Assembly: GCA_964017125.1 (NCBI GenBank)
Contig: OZ024912.1
Coordinates: forward strand, 84,156,976 to 84,220,975
Direction of reading: 5' to 3'
DNA from: Flabesymbios commensalis
Taxonomy: Eukaryota; Annelida; Polychaeta; Terebellida; Flabelligeridae
DNA: 64,000 bases
In this document: one piece after another, positions 28,101 through 33,226 of the stretch
Layout of the letters: each line of letters opens with the position of its first letter
How positions within the stretch are numbered: the first letter of the stretch is position 1
The notes under the pieces: model-generated
Seen by the model: the letters and a program-made list of their open reading frames with translations, nothing else
The model's database searches: none
Told to the model about the DNA's origin: nothing
Translations under genes and position numbers: made by a program

Positions 28101-31100
28101 GGATAACTCACCGTAGCATCTCCTCCCGTCAGTACTGTATTGAGGTCCCTGACAGTAGCAGACATAGCTCCCCACTGTGTTCACACATCTCGTCGTGTCC
28201 TCGTCACAATCATCTCTGTCAGCAGCACATTCATCAACATCTGAAAAATAAATATAAATAGATGTGACGCGGAAACATTAAAGCTATAGACCACTCTATG
28301 TACATTCATTTCTATAATGGTGACCCATCGCCAACACTAAACCAGCTTTGGTTCAGAAAAAACACTGTAGAATTTATATATAGGCCTACGTAGGTCATAT
28401 CTAGAAAAATTAAAACTTCATCAGTTAACTTTTGAATCAGAGCTAAAATTTATCAGATTAGAATGCCGTATTTTTTATATTTTTTGTTTAGCTTCTGCAC
28501 AATACATATATTTGTATTGATAAACAAATATACACATTATATCATTATAATGTTATATACAACATTGGTCGTGCTGCGCTAGAACAGGCTTATAGAAGCC
28601 TCTGCAAGCTAGGCAGCAACTATATTCATATTCATCTATGTATGTGCCACTCTTTAAAGTATTACATACAACGGTCTGCGTTGTGGGGGTCGATATGACG
28701 CATTCCTGACCTTTACAAGTATTTGTAATGTTGTCCAAGTATCGTCCTTTCTCGCACTTCCAGCCAAAGAATATCAGCCTCATCCATTTAGTTTCCATGG
28801 ATACTTCTGGACAATCCTGCGAAAGAAAACTAACATTTTAAAAAGCATCGTAGTGTACTCATTGCAATAACAAGCATCGCAGTGCACTGATCGTCTTATA
28901 AAACTATACTGCCAATGATACTATTACAAGTCCACCTGGTCCCATCTGCACCAGTCCAGTCTCAATTCACGCAGAGCGTAGCTCAAGCCTGGACAACTAA
29001 TTTTTACGGGAACTGTACATTAGAGAGGGGTTATCTTAACATGAATATTTATTAGTACCTGTGAATGATGTCAGCGCTGACCAAGACGAGTCCCGCACTG
29101 TAAGAGTAAAAATATTTATAATTGCCGTATACCCATATAACCCTGTCAGGGCGGGGACTGTCTTTATAAAGATGGTCCCCCCCACTGAAGGGCGGGGGAG
29201 GTGGTGAACTGGTCAAAGCTGCCTGCTTGTAAAATCGGAGATCATGGAGACCGCTAGGGCTCGAATTTCGAATCCTGTTTCTCATCTCATTCACCTCACC
29301 ATCCTCAGGAGGTTCTCCTGACACAGTTTAGCCTATATGTGCACAGAGGTGGCCTAAAACCCCATTCATTTCATTTTCCCCGCACTGAAAGAATTAAAAT
29401 ATTTCTAGACCCATATCATAGGTATTCAAATAACTTGGAAAGGGCTGACTAAGATATTTATGATAATTTTAAATTGAAAAACCCCTTTCGTCTTCATGGT
29501 TTAAAAAATATGTCAGTCTAACTTATAAAATACTTCCACAAAGCCTGCTATAAACTTTCAGATCAGTTCCTAAGATGTCATATTCGTGAGATCCCAACAA
29601 TGCCAGTCAGACTTATCACATGAAATGATCAGCGGTCAAGTTTTGATTCATCATTTTTTACTCATTTCTGTGAATATATGGTCGCCTTAGATCCAGTAAA
29701 GTTAAAGTCACTTTGAGTAGACATACTAGACCTTCTTCAGACAGACATTTTGTAGACATAAAAAAGTCATTACAGACTTGTTTTTCATAGAAATGATAGA
29801 GATATATGTCGGAGTCTGGCAGTTTTTGAAAAAAAATATCGAGATGCGCAGACCTATGATGCACACTTCTACTTAACCATCACAGTGCTGAAAGACTTTG
29901 ATAAATATGATGTAAACCAAAGCAGTTATCCTCTTGGAGAACGTCATGAGTGTCTTAGTTAGATATTTCTGCTTCATTTGAATATATATTTTACAGGCCT
30001 GCGATTTTGAATTCTTTCAGCTCGGGGATCGACTTTGGACCTCAAAATGTGACGTCAAAAATCGATCTCCCAAAGTACTGCATTATTCCTTGAAGTTTCT
30101 CCGTCTTTTGAACCTGTCTGTGACAAACATGGCAACAGGCTTCAGATAAATTTTTACCCTTATTTAGCTGAAGCCAATTTTTTTTTTAATTTTTAACCAC
30201 TTGAAGTTGTGTCTCGCTACCGTGATCCACAACCTCAAGTAGTTGAAAATTACTCATATTAGTTAAATTTGAGAACAGTTATGTTTAAACAGTCATTTCA
30301 TTCCTGATAACAGTGGTTTAATCGGCTAATAAAACGGATTTTTAACGACTAGCAGGATCAGCAGGCAAAGGGTTAACCCTCAACTCTTATAGTGCGGGGA
30401 TAGACTTTAGTCGTCAGAATCTGACGTCTGTAGACGTCAGATTCTGACGACTAAAGTCGACCCCGGCACTGTTAAGAGTAAAACTATTCATAATGGCCGT
30501 AGGCCCATAACATAGGTATTCAAATTAATCGGAAAGAGCTAACTAAGACATTTACGGTGATTTCAAATTGCAAAAAAACCTTTGGTTTCCTCGGATCGTG
30601 TAACAGTCATTTTATTCCCCATAACAGTGGTTTAATCGGCTACTAAAACGAGTTAAAAACGACTAGCAGGATTAGCAGGCAAATGCTAAAAAATCACGTC
30701 TATGTCACGTGTTCAATCTTTTTATTTGTCTTTCAATAAAACAAGTCGGCGTTGAATCTTCTAGATTGACTAAGTTTTGGTTCAAACTGTACGTATTTGT
30801 GGGGTACAGGGATGATTGCTAGTAGTAGTACTTTTTGCACCCATCTGGGGAGGGTCATTAGGGATCTGTACTGTCTGTTGAATGCTGTGTACGGCATTGT
30901 ACAGAAGCACTAGTCTACAGCAATCATCCGAAGGCAGCTGCAGCCTCCTTGTATCTGGCCATAATCTTCGGGCGGATTGCCAGTGGCGTACCCTGGTTCC
31001 TCCGCTCAGCAGCAGAGCCAATGCAGCACCCGCATCAGTGCTGGCGCTGGTGTAGGCCGTTGTAGCCTTAAATAACCGGCTATAGCATGTTTGATGACAT

Positions 31101-32109
31101 TAGGTCTCTCTCTCACGGGGAATGAATAGAGTTACCCTTCCTATTGTTTACCCGGATGACATAGTTCTAAAGTAGAGACATATTGCCCCTCGGATATGAA
31201 AGGGTGTCTCTGCCACTTTGTAAAGTGGCAGATACACCATTTCATATCCCAGGGATGATGCCATAACATACCCTGGTTGCATTGATTTCGTTGATGTGTA
31301 GTGCCTTTTCCTTCTCTTTCGCTCGTATCTCCAGCGCCGACACATTCTCCATCTTCTTCACTATATCAGAGCAGCGCTTGATCTCCCGCTTGATTCCGTC
31401 CTCCGACGGATGATCGAACGGGTCAAATATACTGGCGATTATTAACTCAAAATCCAAATTAATTATAACCTGTGAATAAATAAATACAATAATGATCAAA
31501 ATATACGTTATAAATATTTATGAAATGGGAAGTGTCCGGAAATACGAGCGCCGCATCTATAAAATATTAGATTATTATTGGATTATTATTATGTTCCTAT
31601 AACTAATTTAAACTACATTTTGACTGTGACTATTCAAGTGACATTTAATTTTCTGTAAAAGTACAGTTCACATACAACTGACAATATACTCTCTGCCAGA
31701 TTCTTGCTGCGAGACTCCTCTCCATACTCTATATATGGAAAGACTCCTTCAAACATAAGTCAGTATTATCTGATTATACTCACCGGACTAGAATTATTCA
31801 AAAATATTTTGTTGACTGGGTGCATTTTCACGGTGAGATTCTGATCGGACTGTATTTGACAGATTCTCTCGAAGTAGTTGATGACACTGTAGAAGTTATT
31901 GGCGAAAGTCTGACCGTAGTAGGTCTTACAGCTCTTGGTGAGAGTCTCTGGTGACTGGTCCAGTAGGTAACGGATCCTGTAGCGGTTGACGTACCTGGGC
32001 CGCACCACCCCGCTCTCCTCTGTCACCTGGGTGGGATCAATCAGCCCTGAGACAGGTGTCACCTCATGATCCCCTGTCACCTCGTGGTATCCCGTAGATA
32101 CGCTGGGCC
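195..32109 (-). CDS. VWDE: VWDE-like transmembrane protein gene, 20 internal exons (both ends missing)
   Basis: Twenty exons on the minus strand (32109 down to 195) have consensus GT-AG borders, and every junction keeps the reading phase, giving about 1,165 codons. In protein order they hold an unassigned ectodomain part, a Cys-rich module, a calcium-binding EGF, a Ser/Thr-rich linker, a pre-VWD region, a VWD domain (opening INDPHVITFDG, closing GLCGTYDGN), a furin-like RTKR, the YC...GQLC...CIEDIQ region, an EGF, an IPT-like domain, a Cys module and a transmembrane helix. This order from the linker onward matches von Willebrand factor D and EGF domain-containing protein. VWDE-type proteins are extracellular or cell-surface, and their biochemical role is poorly known. 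The signal peptide and first exons must lie above 32109, and the cytoplasmic end lies left of the window. The introns are full of repeats. I am confident of the family and less sure of strict orthology. Confidence 0.88.
303..480 (-). repeat. Tandem copies of exon T acceptor edge
   Basis: About five copies of a 42-45 bp unit, each with a polypyrimidine tract, CAG and the first exon bases (GATGTACG-like). Intact acceptors are visible at 304, 349 and 391. These steps of 45 and 42 bp are multiples of three, and the reading frame stays open, so use of another copy would add 14-15 residues before the transmembrane segment. The last two copies have lost the AG context. Confidence 0.8.
555..863 (-). 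repeat. 67-bp exon-S donor array, left part
   Basis: Five tandem copies of a 67-bp unit equal to the last ~38 bases of exon S plus its GTAAGT donor and about 29 intron bases. The array stops mid-unit (GCATCCCAT) where the Gypsy-containing insertion begins, and resumes at 8535 in the same phase. Confidence 0.85.
880..945 (+). repeat. 18-bp tandem repeat, about 3.5 copies
   Basis: Unit AATAATGGATAATGGTTT, within the AT-rich 158-bp stretch between the exon-S array and the 5' LTR. Confidence 0.8.
1022..1253 (+). repeat. 5' LTR of the Gypsy element
   Basis: About 232 bp matching 8282-8534, opening TGATT and ending GCAGCCCGTAACA. It is followed at once by a TGGCGCCCGAAAG stretch that looks like a tRNA-Lys-type primer binding site. 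The exact left end is uncertain because similarity fades there. Confidence 0.75.
8282..8534 (+). repeat. 3' LTR of the Gypsy element
   Basis: About 253 bp, ending GCAGCCCGTAACA and directly abutting the exon-S array. It differs from the 5' copy by about nine substitutions and one short insertion. Confidence 0.75.
8535..8840 (-). repeat. 67-bp exon-S donor array, right part
   Basis: Three more full units plus the unit that contains the true exon S end. It begins with CATGCAGGG directly after the 3' LTR, which joins onto GCATCCCAT at 863 to restore one unit. Each copy carries a potential GTAAGT donor on the minus strand. Confidence 0.85.
8779..8899 (-). CDS. VWDE: VWDE-like exon S, short Cys module
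   Basis: NTSCVIDNKCYSPGEVSEH, then NECLICTYSKTLHGMQW, ending NTSP at CCAA|GTAAGT. 40 codons plus one base; the split Asn codon joins exon T perfectly. The last ~38 exon bases and donor form a 67-bp array that continues on both sides of the Gypsy element. Confidence 0.88.
9138..9213 (+). repeat. Family-A palindrome fragment
   Basis: Core ACGTCAAAGACGT with right arm ending TTTTGTGTTTGCTGGG. It lies in the intron between exons R and S. Confidence 0.6.
9362..9583 (-). CDS. VWDE: VWDE-like exon R, IPT-like domain
   Basis: Exactly 74 codons, phase 0-0: VTNKTCIPLSRMTKVRAKF, then VECELPEVRSYLIYISNNG, then FNSQCQHCSTIGSFCYPKL. The strand pattern and the closing C..C...C match the domain after the EGF in VWDE-like proteins. 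Acceptor CTGTTTCAG, donor CTG|GTACGA. Confidence 0.9.
10285..10337 (+). repeat. Short TTGA microsatellite
   Basis: Interrupted run of GATT units just before the exon-Q array. Confidence 0.85.
10372..10824 (-). repeat. 39-bp exon-Q donor array
   Basis: Eight tandem copies of the end of exon Q with its GTTAGT donor, split by a 5S-derived SINE at about 10583-10740. Donor positions 10376, 10415, 10454, 10493 and 10522, 10561 and 10786, 10825 are spaced 39 bp (13 codons). Reading on from exon Q gives an in-frame 13-residue block (VSVNLTCHLHNCQ-like) per copy. Confidence 0.87.
10583..10740 (+). mobile_element. 5S rRNA-derived SINE (or 5S pseudogene)
   Basis: 10611-10682 matches the 3' two-thirds of 5S rRNA, including the box A region GAAGTTAAGCAACGCCGGGC and the box C region TTGGATGGGTGACCGCCTGG. 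The 5' third is diverged, and about 55 non-5S bases follow. That layout fits a SINE3-type element better than a functional gene. It sits inside the exon-Q array. Confidence 0.72.
10825..11015 (-). CDS. VWDE: VWDE-like exon Q, second half of EGF and start of IPT-like domain
   Basis: Completes the EGF as GVCDCNHGYAGVDCSV and begins the next domain with CKVIMVFGSNFINGVNLTC, ending CHLHNCQ at CAG|GTTAGT. It is phase 0 into exon R. The last 39 exon and donor bases are repeated downstream (10372-10824). Confidence 0.9.
11700..11862 (-). CDS. VWDE: VWDE-like exon P, first half of EGF
   Basis: 54 codons plus one base: IIDDTLWASSARDSMKEQC, NVSLSTNLTSTIQAA, then CPLDCSQRGVCRQ, the first Cys of an EGF domain. 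Acceptor TTTTTACAG, donor CAAG|GTAAAT. About 25 bp of its interior recur just upstream in the intron (around 11890-11915). Confidence 0.9.
11986..12055 (-). repeat. Partial second copy of exon O 3' end with donor
   Basis: About 60 bp here match the end of exon O (SVTMEAKIRTFIEDIQ versus SVNMEAEIRTCIEDIQ) with a donor CAG|GTAGAG at 11998. The frame is open, and a possible CAG acceptor lies about 60 bp upstream. It could be an intronic relic or an alternative mini-exon. The Cys of the original is replaced by Phe. Confidence 0.7.
12188..12240 (-). repeat. Short duplicated donor edge of exon O
   Basis: CCTACCTGTATATCTT occurs twice (about 12209 and 12234), giving two copies of the exon O donor edge 25 bp apart. 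Confidence 0.6.
12238..12387 (-). CDS. VWDE: VWDE-like exon O
   Basis: Exactly 50 codons, phase 0-0: KHKWKSQWNEVTAKDYC, then GQLCSQIASVNMEAEI, then RTCIEDIQ at CAG|GTAGGT. The YC...G.LC...CIEDIQ pattern is typical of VWDE and related cell-surface proteins. A partial second copy of its 3' end with donor sits downstream at 11998-12055. Confidence 0.9.
12769..12923 (-). CDS. VWDE: VWDE-like exon N with furin-like site
   Basis: It opens DEITQRLIDQARRHDA, contains the dibasic motif RSSRTKRDAG and ends KKFMPP at CCG|GTGAGA. R-T-K-R fits the furin consensus R-X-K/R-R, so the ectodomain may be cleaved here, which is inference. A TTGA microsatellite begins about 20 bp beyond the acceptor. Confidence 0.85.
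12945..13225 (+). repeat. TTGA microsatellite, interrupted
   Basis: Two long runs of (GATT)n or TTGA, 12945-13018 and 13117-13195, are joined by degenerate TGATCGATCAAT variants. It begins about 20 bp from the acceptor of exon N. Confidence 0.95.
13700..13820 (+). mobile_element. TTAA hairpin MITE fragment, family E
   Basis: Starts TTAACCCTTTCAGGACTG and contains an internal hairpin around 13747-13795, where CACTACAAGCCGTGAATTGC pairs with GCAATTCTCGACTTGTAGTG around a short GTC loop. A related copy in the other orientation lies at about 50775-51030. Confidence 0.65.
13930..14215 (+). pseudogene. Decayed non-LTR retrotransposon (LINE) fragment
   Basis: Conceptual pieces such as KKKQALTKAKKFNIAHHWNK and, further on, CLFDKYFDLAF resemble the linker between endonuclease and reverse transcriptase in CR1/Jockey-like LINEs. 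Stops and frame changes interrupt it. No catalytic motif is present. The assignment rests on sequence flavour alone. Confidence 0.42.
14220..15310 (+). repeat. Degenerate 21-bp minisatellite (about 50 units)
   Basis: Units such as GTGGCTGAGATCACTTTTAA alternate in triads of about 63 bp. Long plus-strand stretches stay open (14174-14392, 14393-14716, 14749-14997) and read as seven-residue blocks like VAKITFV. The period, not selection, explains the open frames. No start context or splice evidence suggests a gene. Confidence 0.85.
16010..16083 (+). repeat. Family-A palindrome fragment
   Basis: Core GAACGTCAAAGACGTTGGGC followed by the conserved outer end TTTTGTGCTTGCTGGG. A close relative lies at 9138-9213. 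Confidence 0.65.
16396..16547 (-). CDS. VWDE: VWDE-like exon M, post-VWD
   Basis: Continues RVDTGDTGSLLRG and then RKYCLSEPDRKQCGYGM, ending DIFQ at CAAG|GTTTGT. The W(R)V...SLLRG and Cys pattern is the VWDE-type tail of the VWD module. The donor GTTTGT is weak. Confidence 0.86.
16832..16955 (-). CDS. VWDE: VWDE-like exon L, VWD GLCG motif
   Basis: The first codon, split with exon K, gives GLCGTYDGNWQNDAHMRDG, the hallmark C-terminal motif of VWD (GLCGxYDGNxxND). Ends FIQDW at AG|GTAAGA in phase 2. Acceptor ATTTACAG. Confidence 0.93.
17588..17762 (+). mobile_element. TTAA hairpin MITE, family B (diverged)
   Basis: A small palindrome TTCTACGTCAGATGATGACGTAGAA followed by the family-B body (AAATATTTATAATG, GGTATTTAAACGAAG, AACTAAGATATTTATGAT). 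It overlaps the intron next to exon K. Confidence 0.6.
17780..17879 (-). CDS. VWDE: VWDE-like exon K, VWD domain
   Basis: A 100-base exon coding IYLPHGLYVKVMV and VNVWILASPADLNQTQ, the late strands of VWD before the GLCG motif. Acceptor CTTTCAG, donor CAAG|GTACGA in phase 1. The preceding intron (17880-21478) is about 3.6 kb. Confidence 0.88.
18230..19360. other. Intron part with no recognised content
   Basis: Between the exon K/J intron's palindromes I see no gene, satellite or clear element. A stretch near 19010-19046 (GTGTAATTTCATCA, then CCCGTTACA) resembles 85-120 and may be a repeat end. Confidence 0.4.
19369..19660 (+). repeat. Cluster of family-A palindrome relics
   Basis: Opens CCCAGCAAACACGATGCGGG and contains several GGCCAGC/GCTGGCCC half-sites, including GATCAATGTTGGCCCACC. 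It looks like two or more diverged copies. Confidence 0.6.
19683..19770 (+). repeat. Family-A palindrome
   Basis: Arms GGGCTAATGTTGG and CCAACATTAGCCC surround GTCAGCGTCGTAGACGGTAGG. The arms pair with each other exactly at positions where other copies differ. Confidence 0.8.
20440..20630 (+). repeat. Family-A palindrome, interrupted
   Basis: Left half near 20450-20490 (CGTCGGCCCAACGTCTTCGA) and right half near 20560-20625 (CAGCATTGGTTCAACGTCTC) with unrelated bases between. Confidence 0.6.
21000..21070 (+). repeat. MITE-type internal hairpin (family E relative)
   Basis: CACTTTGAGATGTGAATTGC and its near-complement around GTC form a hairpin like those inside the TTAA MITEs, but no clear terminal repeats are visible. 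Confidence 0.55.
21115..21174. repeat. Perfect 60-bp palindrome
   Basis: ATCTGACGCCTGTAGACGTC is mirrored exactly around a central TGACGTCA, with no mismatch and no spacer. It shares the GACGTC words of the family-B MITE heads but lacks their body. Confidence 0.95.
21479..21721 (-). CDS. VWDE: VWDE-like exon J, VWD domain core
   Basis: Exactly 81 codons, phase 0-0. It opens VTTVYQSCGDHVTASCNC and continues VAVKSGDDVIVIERC, typical of the VWDE subtype of VWD, and ends GIKYN at AAT|GTAAGT. Confidence 0.92.
22499..22674 (+). mobile_element. TTAA hairpin MITE, family B
   Basis: CCCTTTCCGC start, GACGTCAGAATCTGACATC head, body with AAGCGGAAAGATATG, and end CAGCGCTTTAAGGGG. About 175 bp, somewhat shortened. 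Confidence 0.72.
22816..22879 (-). CDS. VWDE: VWDE-like exon I, VWD domain
   Basis: A 64-base exon that continues the VWD domain with EYNNYYEGEFILYKH and ends PFM at ATG|GTAAGA. It corresponds to the second strand region after FDG in VWD domains. Confidence 0.86.
23130..23345 (+). mobile_element. TTAA hairpin MITE, family D, nearly complete
   Basis: Terminal inverted repeats TTAACCCTTATGCTGCC and GGCAGCATAAGGGT. The internal hairpin pairs TTTGAAGCTGGAATTGC with GCAATATCAAGCTCCAAA around a TAAC loop. Length about 216 bp. Confidence 0.82.
23379..23455 (-). CDS. VWDE: VWDE-like exon H, VWD domain start
   Basis: A 77-base exon beginning VDIIDRDRKATC and ending in INDPHVITFDG, the classic opening of a VWD domain. 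Acceptor TTTTTCCAG, donor ATT|GTAGGC in phase 2. The residue after Gly is completed by exon I. Confidence 0.9.
24000..24634 (-). repeat. 41-bp exon-G donor array, about 16 copies
   Basis: Each unit repeats the last ~24 bases of exon G with a donor, usually ACG|GTGAGTAAAT on the minus strand, then AGGTCAGGTC. Many copies match the U1 consensus as well as or better than the real donor (GTAAGTAAA). The unit is 41 bp, so alternative use would shift the frame. Confidence 0.88.
24635..24899 (-). CDS. VWDE: VWDE-like exon G, pre-VWD region
   Basis: It completes an Arg codon from exon F and adds 88 codons, opening CRSSGVAIPQLVLG and ending HTVHRLT at ACG|GTAAGT. It is rich in basic residues and predicted strands. 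The last exon bases and donor are repeated about 16 times in the intron immediately downstream (24000-24634). Confidence 0.85.
25612..25850 (-). mobile_element. Dispersed 235-bp element with (CTA)n tail
   Basis: This is an inverted copy of 33828-34075, about nine-tenths identical by eye. At this copy the tail end is TAGTAGTAGTA at the left. A SINE- or LINE-end-like layout is inferred from the simple-repeat tail. Confidence 0.65.
25851..26428. other. Intron part with nothing recognised
   Basis: AT-rich intron sequence between exons F and G. No coding, palindrome or satellite signal seen. Confidence 0.5.
26429..26586 (-). CDS. VWDE: VWDE-like exon F, start of pre-VWD region
   Basis: It opens LNCSNHLVV after acceptor TTTATCCAG and ends CCC AG|GTAAAT in phase 2. 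The 52 codons have a Cys pair in VCANLTDCTL and beta-rich character, matching the region ahead of VWD in VWDE-type proteins. A short piece of the donor edge (TTTACCTGGGTA) occurs again about 30 bp downstream. Confidence 0.82.
26590..27059. other. AT-rich intron with nothing recognised
   Basis: Low-complexity AT-rich sequence between exons E and F. No element seen before the palindrome at 27060. Confidence 0.5.
27060..27136 (+). repeat. Family-A palindrome touching the exon E donor
   Basis: Arms CAATGCTGTGCCATCG and CGCTGGACCAACATT around CTGCGA. It ends within about 5 bp of the exon E donor at 27140. Confidence 0.75.
27141..27448 (-). CDS. VWDE: VWDE-like exon E, Ser/Thr-rich linker
   Basis: About 102 codons after acceptor GTTTTCAG, ending MWGIQ at CAG|GTGATA. 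The composition is Ser, Thr, Pro and acidic residues with no Cys, as in an O-glycosylated mucin-like stalk. It separates the EGF from the pre-VWD region. The donor abuts a family-A palindrome (27060-27136). Confidence 0.82.
27529..28111 (-). repeat. 56-bp exon-D donor array with nested palindrome
   Basis: Seven copies of a ~56-bp unit holding the end of the EGF exon (TGATGGGAGGAGGTGTTACG-like) with donor GTGAGT or a decayed form. A family-A palindrome lies inside, and a larger block (27529 onward) is repeated 389 bp later (27918 onward), so the array was amplified again after the insertion. Confidence 0.85.
28112..28240 (-). CDS. VWDE: VWDE-like exon D, calcium-binding EGF
   Basis: A complete EGF_CA domain lies in one phase 1-1 exon: VDEC opening, then CVNTVGSYVCYC, then RRCYG, six Cys in all. 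The VDEC start and the N..GSY..C pattern are the calcium-binding and Asn-hydroxylation signature. The donor ACG|GTGAGT and the last exon bases are copied seven times downstream in the intron (27590-28111). Confidence 0.9.
28561..28816 (-). CDS. VWDE: VWDE-like exon C, Cys-rich module
   Basis: This has 85 codons plus one base, after acceptor TTTCGCAG and before a probable GTATAT donor (a nearby GT in the same phase is possible). Nine Cys occur in 85 residues, including CEKGRYLDN and CLACRGFYKPV. The spacing resembles ephrin-receptor-like (GCC2/GCC3) modules. It feeds in frame into the EGF exon that follows. Confidence 0.75.
29085..29520 (+). mobile_element. Family-B MITE remnants interrupted by a SINE
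   Basis: Body words CCCGCACTGTAAGAGTAAAA at about 29090 and CCCCGCACTGAAAGAATTAA at about 29380, followed by GGTATTCAAATAACTTGG, flank the SINE. Two overlapping copies are likely. Confidence 0.55.
29205..29378 (+). mobile_element. tRNA-derived SINE, (ATTTC)n tail
   Basis: Contains the B-box-like TCGAATTTCGAATCCTG, the body word CCTCAGGAGGTTCTCCTG and a tail CATTCATTTCATTTT. Same family as 41441-41764 and 60785-60925. Inserted inside a family-B MITE. Confidence 0.72.
30150..30377 (+). mobile_element. TTAA hairpin MITE, family C
   Basis: The hairpin ACTTGAAGTTGTGTCTCGC...GATCCACAACCTCAAGT lies near 30195-30245. The right end is AGGCAAAGGGTTAA. That TTAA is shared with the next element. Confidence 0.72.
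30374..30690 (+). mobile_element. TTAA MITE, family B head with family-C-like tail
   Basis: Begins TTAACCCTCAACTC. The near-perfect palindrome 30398-30467 has AGTCGTCAGAATCTGACGTC against its complement around TGTA. The body is family B up to CCTTTGGTTTCC, but the last ~90 bp repeat the family-C right part (AACAGTGGTTTAATCGGCTA). It looks like a mosaic. Confidence 0.65.
31005..31150 (+). repeat. Dispersed repeat, copy 1
   Basis: About 140 bp (CAATGCAGCACCCGCATCAG onward) nearly identical to 33590-33745. Nature unknown. Confidence 0.7.
31192..31249. repeat. 58-bp imperfect palindrome, family F
   Basis: GGATATGAAAGGGTGTCTCT pairs with AGATACACCATTTCATATCC around TTTGTAAA. Related halves occur near 16300-16345 and 60463-60512. 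It lies about 20 bp from the exon B donor. Confidence 0.82.
31272..31469 (-). CDS. VWDE: VWDE-like exon B
   Basis: Exactly 66 codons between acceptor ATTCACAG and donor AGG|GTATGT, phase 0 at both ends. It opens VIINLDFELIIASIFDP and becomes strongly charged (KREIKRCSDIVKKMEN, RAKEKEKAL), probably helical. No family is recognised. Exons A to C loosely recall the region before the Cys-rich modules of SVEP1-like proteins, which is a weak impression from memory. Confidence 0.72.
31784..32109 (-). CDS. VWDE: VWDE-like exon A (most upstream exon recognised)
   Basis: The exon follows acceptor TTTTTTCAG and ends at donor CCG|GTGAGT. It completes a codon begun in an unseen exon and adds 108 codons. 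The protein has two Cys in KSCKTYYGQ and ERICQIQ and N-glycosylation sites at NLT and NSS. I recognise no domain. The acceptor and first exon bases are repeated several times just upstream (32110-32850), so the true acceptor is chosen by position and phase only. Confidence 0.75.
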
Positions 32110-32850
32110 CTGAAAAAATGGGACATTTAGAGAACATATCATGAGCGACAGGTTATCTTAAGTCACCTCATGATCCCTTGTCACCTCATGGTATTCCGTA
32201 GATACACTGGTCTCTGGAAAAAAATGGGACATTTAGAGAACATATCATGAGCGACGGGTTATCTTAAGTCACCTCATGATCCCCTGTCACCTCATAGTAT
32301 CCCGTAGATACTCTGGGCCCTGGAAAAAATGGGACAAATATTAATTATCACGAACGACAGGTTATCTCATAGTATTTCGTATCTAGTCTCCCAACAAACA
32401 TTTGTATAACATTTGTACAATGTTGGAGCAACGTCGAAGAAAAATGGACGTTTAGCGAACATATCGTGAGCGAGAGGTTATCTCATGGTATCCTCTAAAC
32501 AAAATTAGAAGGAACCCTTGAGTACTATTACCATGTAACACCTGGGGTTGCATGGTAATCATGGTAATAGTACTGAAGGGTTCTTTTTAAAGCGCCTATA
32601 TTGTTTATAGTGTAGATACTCTGGTCCTTTTAGCGAATATATCGTGAGCGACAAGTTATCTCATGGAACCTCGTTGTCAATCTGGTCCCTGGAAAAATAA
32701 TGGGACATTTAGCGAACATATTATAAGCGACAGGTATCTCATGGTATCCCGTAGATGATCTGGTCCCTGGTAAAAAATGGGACATTTAGCGAACATATCA
32801 TGAACGATATGTTATCTCATGGTATACCGTTGATAGTCTGGTCCCTGAAA
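32110..32850 (-). repeat. Exon-A acceptor array, 6-7 copies
   Basis: Units of about 79-106 bp each contain, on the minus strand, TTTTTTCCAG, the first exon bases (CCAGAGTATCTACGGGAT-like) and GAACATATC-type intron words. Acceptors at 32110, 32214 and 32320 are spaced 104 and 106 bp. A family-A palindrome fragment at about 32397-32440 interrupts it. Confidence 0.82.
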
Positions 32851-32893
32851 AATAATTTAGATTATTAATTTTATAAAGATTTGCATATAAGTC

Positions 32894-32960
32894 CCAGCAA
32901 ATACGAGACGTTGATCCAACGTTGGCTTAATGTTGGGTCAAGGTCTGTGTTTACTGAAGG
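32894..32960 (+). repeat. Family-A palindrome fragment
   Basis: CCCAGCAAATACGAGACGTT opening and GGCTTAATGTTGGGTCAAGG core, with the right arm short. Confidence 0.65.
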
Positions 32961-33163
32961 AACGCAATCCTGTTTCAATATTTTGCAAAACAATCTACAG
33001 AAATCGCATTACTAATTAGGCAACTCAATAATACTACATAGGGCATGATTTGTACAACTTTCGTTCTGTTGTAAATTGAACTGGAACAAAACACGCACAC
33101 AACTGAGGAATGATTTATTTTCTATATTCCAGCTAACGATAGTTATTGAACGAAGGTTGTATT

Positions 33164-33226
33164 CACGTTGGTCCAGCATCGCAGACGGTGGACCGACGTT
33201 AATACAACACTGGTTCAATATCTAGT
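33164..33226 (+). repeat. Family-A palindrome
   Basis: TTGGTCCAGCATCGCAGACGG core with arms ACGTTGGTCC and GGACCGACGT. Confidence 0.72.

Noticed and set aside
10372-28112. Regular direct repeats considered as CRISPR arrays
   Set aside because: There are no unique spacers of constant length, the units carry exon edges, and the setting is an animal gene.
30782-31021. 79-residue minus-strand open frame
   Set aside because: It overlaps a dispersed repeat (31005-31150), has no recognised domain and no splice context.
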